Source of the DNA: Bartonella grahamii ATCC 700132
GTDB taxonomy: Bacteria > Pseudomonadota > Alphaproteobacteria > Rhizobiales > Rhizobiaceae
Length of the DNA stretch: 64,000 bases
Reading direction: 5' to 3'
Assembly: GCF_000518085.1 (NCBI RefSeq)
Contig: NZ_JACX01000001.1
Location: forward strand, 248,001 to 312,000
The position numbers and the translations under genes are program-made. The notes under the pieces were generated by a model, which had not been told where the DNA came from, searched no databases, and worked only from the letters and a program-made list of their open reading frames with translations. Shown here piece after piece: positions 1 to 8,556 of this stretch (its first letter is position 1; each line of letters starts with the position of its first letter).

Positions 1-371
1 TTACAGTGGATGGGGGTTTTTCTTTCTGGATCACGAAGATGATCGTAAAGTGTGACTTCGTTGTTCTTTTTCCACCAAATATACCAAGTTCCTTCGTATT
101 TTTCCCCTGTGTCTGCGACTACATTTGCAGCAATGACGCGATCGCCTTTCCATTTGAAATCAACCAACGAAATATTATCAGCATTGAGATAGACTGCTTC
201 AACGCGCTCTTTACTTGTTCCAGTATCACACTGGTAGGTAATGGTCTCAGTTTTTGGCTCTGGATTGTCTGGTACCTCAATGATAAAAGAACCAGCTAAG
301 CTATTGTTTGAGCTGAAGATTGATAAACTTAAAGCGGTGAAAAATCCTAAAATATGTAAAGTTTTTTTCAT
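1..371 (-). CDS. MliC-like C-type lysozyme inhibitor, 3' end cut by window edge
   Basis: The gene reads leftward from the ATG at 371 to the window edge without a stop; its last visible in-frame codon is Cys, so only a short C-terminus is missing. About 22 N-terminal residues form a signal peptide (KK, hydrophobic stretch, then SLAGS). The mature part has YQCDTG near residue 45, a WYIWWKK strand and a final Cys, the pattern of the MliC/PliC fold in which a Cys near the start of the domain pairs with one near the end. Family members inhibit host C-type lysozyme in the periplasm or outer membrane. I see no lipobox, so this copy is probably periplasmic. Family assignment is by motif resemblance only. 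Confidence 0.6.
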   Translation of the reverse strand, partial: MKKTLHILGFFTALSLSIFSSNNSLAGSFIIEVPDNPEPKTETITYQCDTGTSKERVEAVYLNADNISLVDFKWKGDRVIAANVVADTGEKYEGTWYIWWKKNNEVTLYDHLRDPERKTPIHC

Positions 372-424
372 GATGCTTCCCTATATTCCTATATTGCGCA
401 CAAAGAATAATTTGATTGATACGA

Positions 425-727
425 TGGTGTCTACGGCAGGATTCGAACCTGCGACCCCAGGATTCATACCACTTCGATTTTCACCGCCAGCCTTATCGGC
501 TGTTTGTGGTCTGGACTGTCTCTTCACCTTGAAGCTTTTGCTCTTTAGGTGCTGCCCGTTCAGTCTCTACACCTTTCTCTCATTTGAAGAGAGACTTGGC
601 TCGGGATTGGCATATAGTCTCCCATGAAGCTTTCCCCGAATTTGAGCAGATTCACTTTGAGGATTTCTCCTCAAAATGCCCAATTTCTTTAGGAATCCTG
701 TGCTCTATCCTACTGAGCTACGCAGAC
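425..727 (-). tRNA. tRNA-Arg(CCU) interrupted by a group I intron
   Basis: Read on the minus strand, the 5' exon (727-691) begins GTCTGCG and carries the D-arm and anticodon half ending TTCCT. The 3' exon (464-425) begins AATCCTGG, contains the T-arm GGTTCGAATCC and ends with an encoded CCA. The acceptor stem pairs GTCTGCG with CGTAGAC (one G-U). Joining the exons gives the anticodon stem CAGGA/TCCTG with loop TTCCTAA, anticodon CCT, so it reads AGG codons. The 226-nt insertion sits directly after the anticodon. tRNA-Arg(CCU) is a known group I intron site in alphaproteobacteria such as Agrobacterium. Confidence 0.93.
465..690 (-). other. Group I self-splicing intron (IC3-like) in tRNA-Arg(CCU)
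   Basis: The intron follows a U (end of the 5' exon) and ends with G, the two bases expected at group I splice sites. Just inside the 5' end is a hairpin with an 8-bp stem (TTTGAGGA/TCCTCAAA) and a GAAA tetraloop. Further on, AAATTCGGGGAAAGC and GCCAATCCCGAGCC match the P3/P4-P6 core blocks of tRNA introns such as that of Anabaena tRNA-Leu, and GACAGTCCAGAC matches the P7 region. There is no open reading frame for a homing endonuclease. Subgroup IC3 is inferred from these blocks. Confidence 0.88.
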
Positions 728-787
728 ATCATCATACTTATTCCTTTAATAGAAGTATAAAAACGAATCAATTATATTCAATATGAA

Positions 788-1921
788 TTAACGAATTTCT
801 GCTAATTTTTGTTCCAGAAAAGTCAAAACTGCTTCCGGAGAGACATTTTTTGCAATAAATGATTGACCAAGTCCGCGTGTTAAGATGAAGGTCAAATTGT
901 TTTTTGAGACTTTTTTATCTTGGGCAATGAGAGTCATTAAAGTTTCAGTATCTGGTAAGTTCCCTGGGATATCCTTTAATTGTGTAGGCAACCCTATAGA
1001 TTTAAAGTGTGCTCCAATGCGTTGTGTAAGTGTGGGGCTTATCAAATTTAGTTGAGCAGAAAATTGATGCGCTAGAATCATTCCAATTGCTACAGCTTCA
1101 CCGTGAATTAAACGCTTTGAGTTATAAGCCGTTGCTGTTTCAAGCATGTGTCCAAATGTATGGCCGAGATTTAAGAGCGCGCGCTCTCCTGTTTCTTGTT
1201 CGTCACGTGCTACAATGGCGGCTTTAAATTGGCATGAGCGGACAATGGCTTCTGTTCGCATAGGGCCATTAGAAAAGACTTCTTGTCCATTTTTTTCAAG
1301 CCACTCAAAAAAATCAGGCTGGTTAATGAGTCCATATTTAACCATTTCTGCGTAACCAGCACGAAATTCGCGCGGTGGTAGGGTATCAAGAAGACATGTG
1401 TCAGCAATAACGCATTGCGGTTGATAAAAAGTACCAATAAGATTTTTACCATATTGGCTATTGATTCCAGTTTTTCCACCAACGGAGGAATCAATTTGTG
1501 CAAGAAGCGTTGTGGGCATTTGAATGAAGTTCATACCACGGCGGATTATACTTGCCGCAAATCCTGCTAGATCGCCAATGACACCACCACCAAAAGCAAT
1601 AACACAATCGCCTCTTTCTAAACGCGCAGCAAGAATTTGATCGATGACAACTTGCAGGGTTGAAAATGATTTTGATTGTTCTCCCGCTTCTACAATAATA
1701 GGGACAGTATGAATTTTATTTTTTGTTAACTCTGCTTGTAATATCTCCAAATGAAGAGAAGCAACATTTGTATCTGTAACAAGTGCCAAGCGCGTTGGAT
1801 GAGGATCTTTTTTGTTAAGAGCATGTTTAATCTGTGAAGCAGCTTGGGCAATCAGACTCGGACCAATGATGATATCGTAACAGTGTTTGTCCAGTTTAAC
1901 AGTGACGGTCTTTGTTTGCAT
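788..1921 (-). CDS. aroB: 3-dehydroquinate synthase
   Basis: Converts DAHP to 3-dehydroquinate, the second step of the shikimate pathway, in the cytosol with NAD+ and a divalent metal. Visible family blocks are GEQSKS, the glycine-rich [30 protein letters not shown], and the metal-ligand regions around [11 protein letters not shown] and [12 protein letters not shown] chose the ATG at 1921 (protein of 377 residues, normal length), preceded by AGGG; a longer reading upstream to 1981 lies inside aroK and lacks family similarity. It overlaps the end of aroK by 26 nt, so the two are probably translated from one leftward aroK-aroB transcript. That gene pair is standard in Rhizobiales. Confidence 0.95.
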   Translation of the reverse strand: MQTKTVTVKLDKHCYDIIIGPSLIAQAASQIKHALNKKDPHPTRLALVTDTNVASLHLEILQAELTKNKIHTVPIIVEAGEQSKSFSTLQVVIDQILAARLERGDCVIAFGGGVIGDLAGFAASIIRRGMNFIQMPTTLLAQIDSSVGGKTGINSQYGKNLIGTFYQPQCVIADTCLLDTLPPREFRAGYAEMVKYGLINQPDFFEWLEKNGQEVFSNGPMRTEAIVRSCQFKAAIVARDEQETGERALLNLGHTFGHMLETATAYNSKRLIHGEAVAIGMILAHQFSAQLNLISPTLTQRIGAHFKSIGLPTQLKDIPGNLPDTETLMTLIAQDKKVSKNNLTFILTRGLGQSFIAKNVSPEAVLTFLEQKLAEIR

Positions 1922-2552
1922 GCTGGTTTTCCCTATTGTTAATTTCTGTGTATAGGTAGTGCTGTACAGATCGTATAACATTTTGTGCTACGGTATGACG
2001 GCTTTCTTTATGACTGTTAATTGTTAAGTTTGCCTTTGCATAGATAGGATAACGCTGTTCCATGAGTTTTTGCATGGTTTCTTTAGGATTGGCTGTTTGA
2101 AGCAGGGGGCGTGTTGGGTGCTTTGAGACACGTTGCATGAGGATATCAAGATCGACTTTTAGCCATATGGATATACCATTTTGGTGAATGGCTTTTCGGA
2201 TATTTTCATTTATGTAGGCGCCACCACCTGTTGCTAAAACAAGGGGACTTTTTTTTATGAGGTTTAGAATAACACGCTGTTCAAGAGCACGAAATTCTGA
2301 TTCACCATAAATTTCAAAGAGTTCAGTGATTGTCATTTGCGCAGCTTTTTCAATTTCTTGGTCAGAATCATAAAAGGGTAAACGGAGCATGGTGGCGACG
2401 CGTTTTCCGATCACTGATTTGCCTGCTCCCATAAGACCAACAAGGACAAGTGCTTTTTTATCAAGGGACGATAAGAGCTGATTCTTTATTTGTGTTATGG
2501 GGACGCGTTTTGGTCGATTGCTTTTCATAACGTTATTTCGGCATTTATCCAT
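1896..2552 (-). CDS. aroK: Shikimate kinase
   Basis: Phosphorylates shikimate to shikimate-3-phosphate with ATP. The Walker A block GLMGAGKS lies near residues 39-46. DSDQEIE gives the shikimate-binding Asp, EFRALE the conserved Arg, TGGGAY the Gly-Gly loop and HPTRPLL the lid Arg. At 218 residues it is longer than the usual ~175 because of a basic N-terminal extension of about 35 residues; rhizobial AroK proteins are often extended in this way. The start at 2552 has AGGA 14 nt upstream; an alternative is the ATG at 2528. It leads the aroK-aroB operon and diverges from the small membrane protein and xerD on the other strand. Confidence 0.94.
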   Translation of the reverse strand: MDKCRNNVMKSNRPKRVPITQIKNQLLSSLDKKALVLVGLMGAGKSVIGKRVATMLRLPFYDSDQEIEKAAQMTITELFEIYGESEFRALEQRVILNLIKKSPLVLATGGGAYINENIRKAIHQNGISIWLKVDLDILMQRVSKHPTRPLLQTANPKETMQKLMEQRYPIYAKANLTINSHKESRHTVAQNVIRSVQHYLYTEINNRENQHANKDRHC

Positions 2553-2625
2553 CTTAAAGTCAATTCCTGTTAATCTTTGTGAGGCATAATACGAGATAGA
2601 ATATTTTTGGGTAGGTTATTATCTT

Positions 2626-2787
2626 ATGCCAACATTGACCAGATTTTTGATGATTCTTTTCATTTTGCTTTCTGTTCTTTTCATTATAATGGGTGCTCTT
2701 GTGGTTTGGGTTGAACCAGTAACTGTGGATATGTACATCGATGTTCCCTTGGATTCATGGAATCTTTCTACGGAAGCGAATCAATAA
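2626..2787 (+). CDS. Small single-pass membrane protein upstream of xerD
   Basis: This 53-residue reading frame runs from the ATG at 2626 to the TAA at 2785, one base before the xerD ATG at 2789. Residues 5-30 form one strongly hydrophobic helix, followed by a short polar tail (EPVTVDMYIDVPLDSW). Rhizobiales commonly have a short membrane protein with a Pro/Val-rich tail at this place, between the aroK and xerD starts. The close coupling to xerD suggests co-transcription. Its function is not known. Confidence 0.7.
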   Translation: MPTLTRFLMILFILLSVLFIIMGALVVWVEPVTVDMYIDVPLDSWNLSTEANQ

Positions 2788-2788
2788 A

Positions 2789-3727
2789 ATGAAAAGTGGT
2801 GCTGTGATAGATCATTTTCTTGAGATGATGAGCGCGGAGAGAGGGGCTTCACCTCATACGCTTGCGGCTTATCAGCATGATTTGCAGTGGGCACAAGACG
2901 AATTGTCTTCACACTCTGTTTCGCTTTTTTCAGCACAAAAAGAAGATTTAATTGCCCTTTTGTCGCTTATGCATACTTTTGGTTTTGCGGCATCGTCGCA
3001 AGCGCGCCGTTTATCAACTTTACGTCAGTTTTATCAATTCCTTTATGCTGAAGGGTTGAGAGCAGATGATCCCTCTCATGATATTGATGCACCTCGTCAG
3101 GGGCGCCCTTTGCCCAAAATCATGAGTGAAGATGCAGTGATAAAATTGCTTGATTTAGCACAGTTAGAAGTCAATCAAGCAGATTATGGGTCTAAGGATT
3201 ATCTGCGTGCATTGCGTCTTCAGCTATTGAGTGAAATGCTTTATGCAACAGGATTGCGTATTAGTGAATTGGTGAGTTTGCCTGTGCAGGCTGTTCGGGG
3301 GAAAGCATACAGCATTTTGGTTCGTGGTAAGGGCAAAAAAGAACGAATGGTGCTGTTATCAAAAAAAGCATATCAAGTTCTTTTGCAGTGGTTAAATTTA
3401 CGTGATCAGGGAAAGGATGTCGCAAGTCCTTATCTTTTTCCTGCGAATTCCGAGACAGGATATATTGCTCGTCAAGTTGTTGCCCGGGAGTTGAAAAATC
3501 TCGCTAGAAGGGCAGGAATAGAAAGTGATAGCTTTTCTCCCCATGTGTTGCGCCATGCTTTTGCTAGTCATCTTTTGCAAAATGGTGCCGATTTGCGTGC
3601 AGTTCAACATTTGTTAGGTCACTCTGATATTGCTACCACTCAGATTTATACCCATGTGTTGGAAGAGGGACTTTATCGTTTAGTTAATGAGCATCATCCA
3701 CTTGCCGATGAGCAAAAGGCTCGTTAA
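2789..3727 (+). CDS. xerD: Site-specific tyrosine recombinase XerD
   Basis: Works with XerC at dif to resolve chromosome dimers at the division septum. The N-terminal SAM-like domain (residues about 5-90) holds SPHTLAAYQHDL and the RRLSTLRQFYQFLY block. The catalytic domain shows the tyrosine-recombinase residues: Arg in ATGLRISELVSL, Lys in RGKGKKER, HxxR in HVLRHAFASHLL, His in LLGHSDIATTQIYTH and the nucleophile Tyr in QIYTH. Length 312 residues is normal. The ATG at 2789 was chosen because it opens the family's usual N-terminus; a start at 2741 lies inside the preceding small gene. Confidence 0.93.
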   Translation: MKSGAVIDHFLEMMSAERGASPHTLAAYQHDLQWAQDELSSHSVSLFSAQKEDLIALLSLMHTFGFAASSQARRLSTLRQFYQFLYAEGLRADDPSHDIDAPRQGRPLPKIMSEDAVIKLLDLAQLEVNQADYGSKDYLRALRLQLLSEMLYATGLRISELVSLPVQAVRGKAYSILVRGKGKKERMVLLSKKAYQVLLQWLNLRDQGKDVASPYLFPANSETGYIARQVVARELKNLARRAGIESDSFSPHVLRHAFASHLLQNGADLRAVQHLLGHSDIATTQIYTHVLEEGLYRLVNEHHPLADEQKAR

Positions 3728-3805
3728 AGAAAAGGTGATGTTTTTGAAAAAGACTTTATAAAGCAAAATATAAGTGTATAAGTGACACTGAATGAGTTGG
3801 TACAA

Positions 3806-4762
3806 ATGTATAATTATCTTGATTTTGAAAAACCAGTTGCTGATCTTGATGGGAAAATTCTTGAATTAAAAAAAATTTCTCAGGAAAAAGGCAGTCTTGA
3901 TATGAGCGATGAGATTGTTCGTCTTGAAGCGCGTTCCCAAACAGCGTTGCGCGATATTTATAAAAAATTATCGCCGTGGCAAAAAACACAAGTCGCTCGT
4001 CATCCTGATCGTCCCCATTTTATGGACTATTCTAAACGCCTATTGAGTGATGTTACACCTTTGGCAGGAGATCGCAAGTTTGCTGAAGATGAGGCTATTC
4101 AAGCTGGGTTTGCACGCTTTAGGGGAGAAGCAGTTGCTTATATCGGTCAAGAGAAAGGTCACGATACGCAAACACGTTTGCGCTATAATTTTGGTTCTGC
4201 CCGCCCAGAAGGCTATCGTAAAGCTGTACGTATTATGGAAATGGCTGACCGCTTTGGTTTGCCACTCCTCACTTTTATTGATACAGCAGGTGCTTATCCT
4301 GGGGTAAGCGCTGAAGAACGTGGGCAAGCGGAAGCAATTGCTCAATCAACAGCTGCAACTTTGCGTTTGAAAGTTCCTGTGGTTTCCGTTGTTATTGGAG
4401 AAGGCGGTTCTGGAGGGGCGATAGCAATCGCGGCTGCCAACAAAGTTTATATGTTGGAGCACGCAATTTACTCTGTTATTTCACCAGAAGGAGCAGCTTC
4501 TATTTTATGGCGTGATCCAGCTCGTGCAAAAGATGCTGCAATGAATATGCGTATTACCGCTCAAGATTTATATCGCTTAAAGATTATTGATGGCATTATT
4601 TCGGAACCTTTAGGGGGAGCGCATCGTGGCAAAGAGATTGTCATTGATGCAACGGGTGATGTTATTTCAGAGGCTTTAAAAGTTATGGCTGGAAAAGATG
4701 GTGAAGCTCTTAAACAAGAGCGAAGGGAAAAATACCTTCAAATTGGTCGATCTCTAACATAG
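3806..4762 (+). CDS. accA: Acetyl-CoA carboxylase carboxyltransferase subunit alpha
   Basis: Alpha subunit of the carboxyltransferase half of acetyl-CoA carboxylase, which makes malonyl-CoA for fatty-acid synthesis together with AccD. The protein starts MYNYLDFEKP, the usual AccA N-terminus, and carries RPHFMDY, FGSARPEGYRKA, FIDTAGAYPG, GEGGSGGAIAI and SPEGAASILWRD, all core blocks of the family. It has 318 residues, a normal length. The reading frame is open upstream to a GTG at 3782, but that would add residues with no family match. It follows xerD by about 80 nt in the same direction. Confidence 0.95.
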   Translation: MYNYLDFEKPVADLDGKILELKKISQEKGSLDMSDEIVRLEARSQTALRDIYKKLSPWQKTQVARHPDRPHFMDYSKRLLSDVTPLAGDRKFAEDEAIQAGFARFRGEAVAYIGQEKGHDTQTRLRYNFGSARPEGYRKAVRIMEMADRFGLPLLTFIDTAGAYPGVSAEERGQAEAIAQSTAATLRLKVPVVSVVIGEGGSGGAIAIAAANKVYMLEHAIYSVISPEGAASILWRDPARAKDAAMNMRITAQDLYRLKIIDGIISEPLGGAHRGKEIVIDATGDVISEALKVMAGKDGEALKQERREKYLQIGRSLT

Positions 4763-4802
4763 GTTATTTTTTGTGAGGGGTGTTGGATTGGAGTTTTATT
4801 CG

Positions 4803-5552
4803 ATGACATTTAGCAGATTCCTCGCTGTGTGTGTGTTATTTGTAATGGGAATATTGGCGGCATGTGGGGGAAGATTGCCAGCTTCTATTCGTGCCAAAGT
4901 TGAGCAGCCGTTGCCACAAGAAATCCAGAACAGAATGGCTTTGTACGATATTGATCCTTATGCACCAATTGTAATGCGATTTTTCAAGGAAGAAAATCTT
5001 GCTGAAGTTTGGAAGCAATCTCGTTCAGGGCCTTTTATCTTGGTTGCTCGCTATGGCATTTGCAAATGGTCTGGTAAGCTTGGACCTAAATATAAAGAAG
5101 GGGATCTTCAGACACCAGAGGGTTTTTATACTATTAGTGCAAACCAAATGAATCCTTATTCAAAATATTATCTTTCTTTTAATATAGGATTTCCTAACCT
5201 TTATGATCAGGAAAATGGTCGTACAGGAAGCAATCTTATGGTGCACGGTTCTTGCTTTTCCGCAGGTTGTTATTCTATGAGTGATAAGAACATGGCTCAG
5301 ATTTATGCGTTTGCACGGGATGCTTTTAAAGGAGGACAAAGAGAGTTTCAGTTGCAGGCTTTTCCTTTCCGCATGACCGAGGATAATATGTTACGTCATA
5401 GCAATGATCCTCATTATCAATTCTGGGTTATGCTTAAGAAAGGTTATGATTTTTTTGAAAAAAATCGTCAGCCTCCAACTGTTGAAGTTTATGGAAAACG
5501 TTACGTTTTTAATCGCGATATTGATAAAACTTCAGTTTCTCTATTGCAGTGA
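4803..5552 (+). CDS. L,D-transpeptidase (YafK type) lipoprotein
   Basis: A 249-residue exported protein. The N-terminus is a lipoprotein signal with the lipobox ILAAC, giving lipidated Cys21. The catalytic region of the YkuD superfamily is visible as MVHGSCFSAGCYSM, with His148 and nucleophile Cys156; upstream blocks GDLQTPEGFY and FPNLYD are typical of the YafK branch. Family enzymes form or cut 3-3 cross-links or link lipoproteins to peptidoglycan; which of these applies here cannot be told from sequence. A start 10 codons upstream is possible, but the ATG at 4803 places the signal peptide correctly. In Rhizobiales this gene often follows accA, as here. Confidence 0.85.
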   Translation: MTFSRFLAVCVLFVMGILAACGGRLPASIRAKVEQPLPQEIQNRMALYDIDPYAPIVMRFFKEENLAEVWKQSRSGPFILVARYGICKWSGKLGPKYKEGDLQTPEGFYTISANQMNPYSKYYLSFNIGFPNLYDQENGRTGSNLMVHGSCFSAGCYSMSDKNMAQIYAFARDAFKGGQREFQLQAFPFRMTEDNMLRHSNDPHYQFWVMLKKGYDFFEKNRQPPTVEVYGKRYVFNRDIDKTSVSLLQ

Positions 5553-5795
5553 GTGTTATTGTATCCTGATGGACCATAGACACTATCACTTATAAATGGC
5601 GATACAGGATATGCAAAAACTTTACGCATAAGGTGTTTAAGTGAGTAGTCAGTCTTTTAAAGCCTAGAGTTTTTTCATAGAGTCTTATGTAAGTAAATCA
5701 GATGAAGTGGGAAGCCAAGAGGAACTTTCTCAAAGAAGTTGGATTGTTTGCACATCGGTACTAGTATAAATCTTCGTTTTTAGTGAAGAGTAAGT
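5545..5795 (+). repeat. Dispersed repeat R2-R3, diverged copy
   Basis: Just after the L,D-transpeptidase stop the spacer carries AAAACTTTACGCATAAGGTGTTT (R2), which recurs near 18990 and 38440. It is followed at 5735-5790 by a GTTGGATTGTTTGCACATCGGTA stretch ending in AATCTTCG (R3), which recurs near 19535, 33180, 38600 and 54000. The rest of 5800-6130 has no gene I can recognise. Confidence 0.5.
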
Positions 5796-6129
5796 TAATA
5801 TAAAAAATGTACTTCTCTTTTTATTTCTTTCATGCTGTAAAATATTATCGTGTCGTGCTATTATATAAGATACATTCACACATTTTAAAATGCGATATTG
5901 CCTCTGTATGATTTTGTTTTTTTTCTTAACAGGGATTTTGATTTCACTTAGCTGGAGTAAATATAGAGTTGAACAGAACATTTTAGAACCAAAAATTTAT
6001 CCAATCGGTTTGTGAAATGAGTCACATGAAGTGGTTCGCAGATGAAGTGCATTTAGAGAGAAAACAATCTGATTACAGATTTATGGATATTAAAATTTTT
6101 ATCATAACAATTTGATTTACAATGACAGT

Positions 6130-6390
6130 TTATTATCTTCAGTTTGAATTGATGGACTCAATATCATAAGATCCTTTTATCTTAAAATCTGTTTATAATG
6201 AATCAATCTAAACCATTTTTTGCACACCATAAAATTGGATTAGCATGTGAATAAAACTCTTAAAGAAAAGAGCACAGATAGTTTTCATGAGTACTCTAAA
6301 GTGCCAAGTTTTCTAAAACATTTTTAACTGGCAAGAGTATGAGGCTACCAGTTTGCATATTTATAGAGTAAAGATGGAGAATTTTGTATT
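6130..6390 (-). repeat. Dispersed repeat R1, inverted copy
   Basis: Read on the minus strand, this stretch matches the R1 family: the core CTTGGCACTTTAGAGTACTCATGAA corresponds to the 9958 and 31710 copies, followed by the Gln/Asp-like unit TTGATTCATTATAAACAGATTTTAA and the A+T-rich tail. It is strongly diverged and lacks a long open frame. Confidence 0.55.
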
Positions 6391-6504
6391 ATATTATTTA
6401 TGGGTAGCGTCTTGAAATAGGAATGATGCGTATTGAGAGACGGTGTTTTTAAACGAGTGCGTGAATTCGCGATAAAATGATGTTCTATTTTGTGTGAGGG
6501 TGAC

Positions 6505-6760
6505 TATTTTACAGATAAGGGTAATATGTTAGCGCTGGAGTGTTTTAATACGTAGTTATTTTGCGTCATGCGGTTTTGTAAGAGAGCTAAAAAGTTTCAA
6601 TTGTGGTAGTCTATAGTGATTTTGCCGTCCAGTGAAAAGGTACGAATAATTTTATGGGAGGCATTATTGTTTAGAACGCATTGTTAAAAATGTGTATTTT
6701 CTTATTTTTTATTCCATTATGTGAATAAACTTGAATAGGAATGTTTATAGATTTATATCA
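6505..6760 (-). pseudogene. Decayed partial copy of the COG0523 GTPase gene
   Basis: This stretch matches part of the neighbouring intact GTPase gene (7300-7560). Shared words, in the same order, include TTTAATACGTA, TTCAATTGTGG, AGTGAAAAGGTACGAAT, TTTTATGGG and CATTATGTG. Many substitutions and small indels destroy the frame. It lies between two inverted R1 copies (6130-6390 and 6785-7045), as expected if a unit made of R1 plus the 3' half of the GTPase gene was tandemly duplicated and the outer copy then decayed. Confidence 0.75.
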
Positions 6761-6784
6761 TATTGATTTATAAGGATATTTTTA

Positions 6785-7045
6785 GCATTATTCAACTTGA
6801 ATTAGAATCTTGGATACCGTAGGATTCTCCCGTTTCAAAGTTTCTCCATGTTGAATCAATTAAAACCATTTGCTTGCGCATTACAAACGGGGATAGCCGC
6901 GGGGGTAAAGCTGTGCAAGAAAAGACTAAAACGCTTTTTATGAACCATCTAAAGTGCCAAGAGCTTGTTCGACATTGGGGATTAGCAAAGTGTGTGATGA
7001 TGCCAGTTTGCTCCTTTAAAAGCATAAAGATGGTAGTACCAATGA
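6785..7045 (-). repeat. Dispersed repeat R1, inverted copy
   Basis: One of the clearer R1 copies on the minus strand. It carries, in R1 order, ATCTTTATGCTTTTAAAGGAG, CATCACACACTTTGC, CTTGGCACTTTAGATGGTTCAT, TTGATTCAACATGGAGAAAC and GAGAATCCTACGGTATCC. The copy ends about 35 nt from the GTPase stop codon. Short reading frames on either strand here are incidental. Confidence 0.7.
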
Positions 7046-7078
7046 ATTTAATATTATATCATTGAAGGGGAGAAAAAA

Positions 7079-8149
7079 TTAAAATTTTATTCCTGGAATG
7101 ACCAGAGGATTTTCTAAGAGAGCTGTTTTGTCTGCAGTATCTATTGCTGGTTTATTAAAAAAAGCATTGAGGAGCTTTTGTATTGCTTCCTTTTCAACAC
7201 CATCGGCAATGATGACAAAACGTGTTTGTTTTATTCCTTTTGGCCATGCTGGCAATCTTATGGGAGGATGAAAAAATGTTTGTACGCCATGTAATACAAG
7301 TGGGCGATAAGGGTCATCACGCAATGCGATAATTGCTTTAATACGTAATAATTTTGTACCATAACGCTCTTGTAGGAGATCTAAAAAAGCTTCAATTGTG
7401 GCGGAATCAACAGGACCCTCACAGTTGAGTGAAAAGGTACGAATGGTTTTATGGGGGGTATGATCATGTGGGGTAGTCGTAAGATTTTGTTTAAGTTTTG
7501 TATTTTCTACTTTTTCATCCCATAATGTGTTATTTATTAACAGATTTGAACAAAAATCTTCAGAATGGGCGTCAATGATTTGTGCTGTAGGATTAATCGT
7601 TTTAAGTGTGTTAAGGAGCGTATCTGAAGGTGTTTGTTGGGCCATAAGGTCTGTTTTGGTGAGAATAATTTTATCAGCAAATATTAATTGTTTATATATT
7701 TCAGGATAGCGCTCACATATGGAAAGTGTGCTTAATGTATCAAATGTTGCAAGAACAGCATTTATGGACAATGTTTGAATAAATAACGGGTGGCTTAAAA
7801 GTATTTGTAAAATAGGGGCGGGATCAGCCATCCCTGTGGTTTCAATGATAATATGATGGAGTTGTTTGATCTGTCCTGTCTGAACGCGATTTATTAAATC
7901 AATTAATGTGTCTATGAGATCACTGCGTAAATTGCAGCATAAGCAGCCATTGGCAAGCTCAATAATTCCCTCTGTCGTTTTTTCAACTAGAAGGTGGTCA
8001 ATACTGATTTCGCCGAATTCATTGATGATAACAGCACATTCTGTTAAAAGAGGGTCTTGTAGCATACGGTTGAGCAAAGTTGTTTTGCCAGAGCCTAAAA
8101 AACCAGTAATAAGCGTGAGAGGGATGCGCTTTATTTTCATGTTAATCAT
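7079..8149 (-). CDS. COG0523 (CobW/YjiA family) metal-handling GTPase
   Basis: A G3E-family GTPase of 356 residues. Walker A is GFLGSGKTT at residues 16-24, the metal-binding CXCC motif is GCLCC at 68-72, followed by ETTGMADP (Walker B-like) and the guanine motif TKTD near residue 163. The C-terminal CobW_C domain follows residue ~240. Family members insert or traffic zinc, cobalt or other metals into client proteins. No CobN, nitrile hydratase or Zur-regulated partner lies next to it, so the metal and client are unknown. The start was set at the ATG at 8149; the ATG at 8140 and a longer frame to 8197 are possible. A broken copy of its 3' half lies just beyond the stop. Confidence 0.88.
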   Translation of the reverse strand: MINMKIKRIPLTLITGFLGSGKTTLLNRMLQDPLLTECAVIINEFGEISIDHLLVEKTTEGIIELANGCLCCNLRSDLIDTLIDLINRVQTGQIKQLHHIIIETTGMADPAPILQILLSHPLFIQTLSINAVLATFDTLSTLSICERYPEIYKQLIFADKIILTKTDLMAQQTPSDTLLNTLKTINPTAQIIDAHSEDFCSNLLINNTLWDEKVENTKLKQNLTTTPHDHTPHKTIRTFSLNCEGPVDSATIEAFLDLLQERYGTKLLRIKAIIALRDDPYRPLVLHGVQTFFHPPIRLPAWPKGIKQTRFVIIADGVEKEAIQKLLNAFFNKPAIDTADKTALLENPLVIPGIKF

Positions 8150-8245
8150 CAACCGTGGTTTTGTTTTAAAAAAACATATTTCAGTACGTTTAACCAATTT
8201 ATAATGGTGTCCGTGAGGGATATAATGGTTAATACCCTATGAAAT

Positions 8246-8545
8246 CCATTGTACCACTATCTTTACGCTTATAAAGGTAGGTGTATGCAGGGTATATCAT
8301 ACACTTTTTTAGCGTCAATGTTATGATAATTCTTGGTTCTTGAAAGAACTTATAGGAGGAATTTTTATTCCTTGTTTTAATTATTTTATCTACATGTTCA
8401 TCTACCTCGTGACGTGCAAGAGACAGGTTTTTATTGATTCAACAAATACAGATTTGAAATGAGAGAATCTTACAACATTTGTGGTTCTAACATAAGATAC
8501 AAAATAATTAATTATCATTATAAATCAAAGTATTATAATTAATCG
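8246..8545 (+). repeat. Dispersed repeat R1, direct copy
   Basis: The copy begins CATTGTACCACTATCTTTACGC and runs through TATCATACACTTTTT, TTCTTGAAAGAAC, TTATAGGAGGAATTTTTATTCC, GACGTGCAAGAGACAG, TTGATTCAACAAATACAG and GAGAATCTTACA to an A+T-rich TTATAAATCAAAGTATTATAAT tail. It occupies most of the spacer between the GTPase and the carboxypeptidase, which diverge from no other gene here. Confidence 0.65.
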
Positions 8546-8556
8546 TAGATTATGAT

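Noticed and set aside
241-627. A 128-codon plus-strand frame over the tRNA-Arg locus
   Set aside because: It lies on the opposite strand to the MliC-like gene and the tRNA with its intron, and has no independent support.
6874-7065. Short plus-strand frame between the GTPase remnant and the GTPase gene
   Set aside because: It falls wholly within an inverted R1 copy; the frame is not kept in the other copies.
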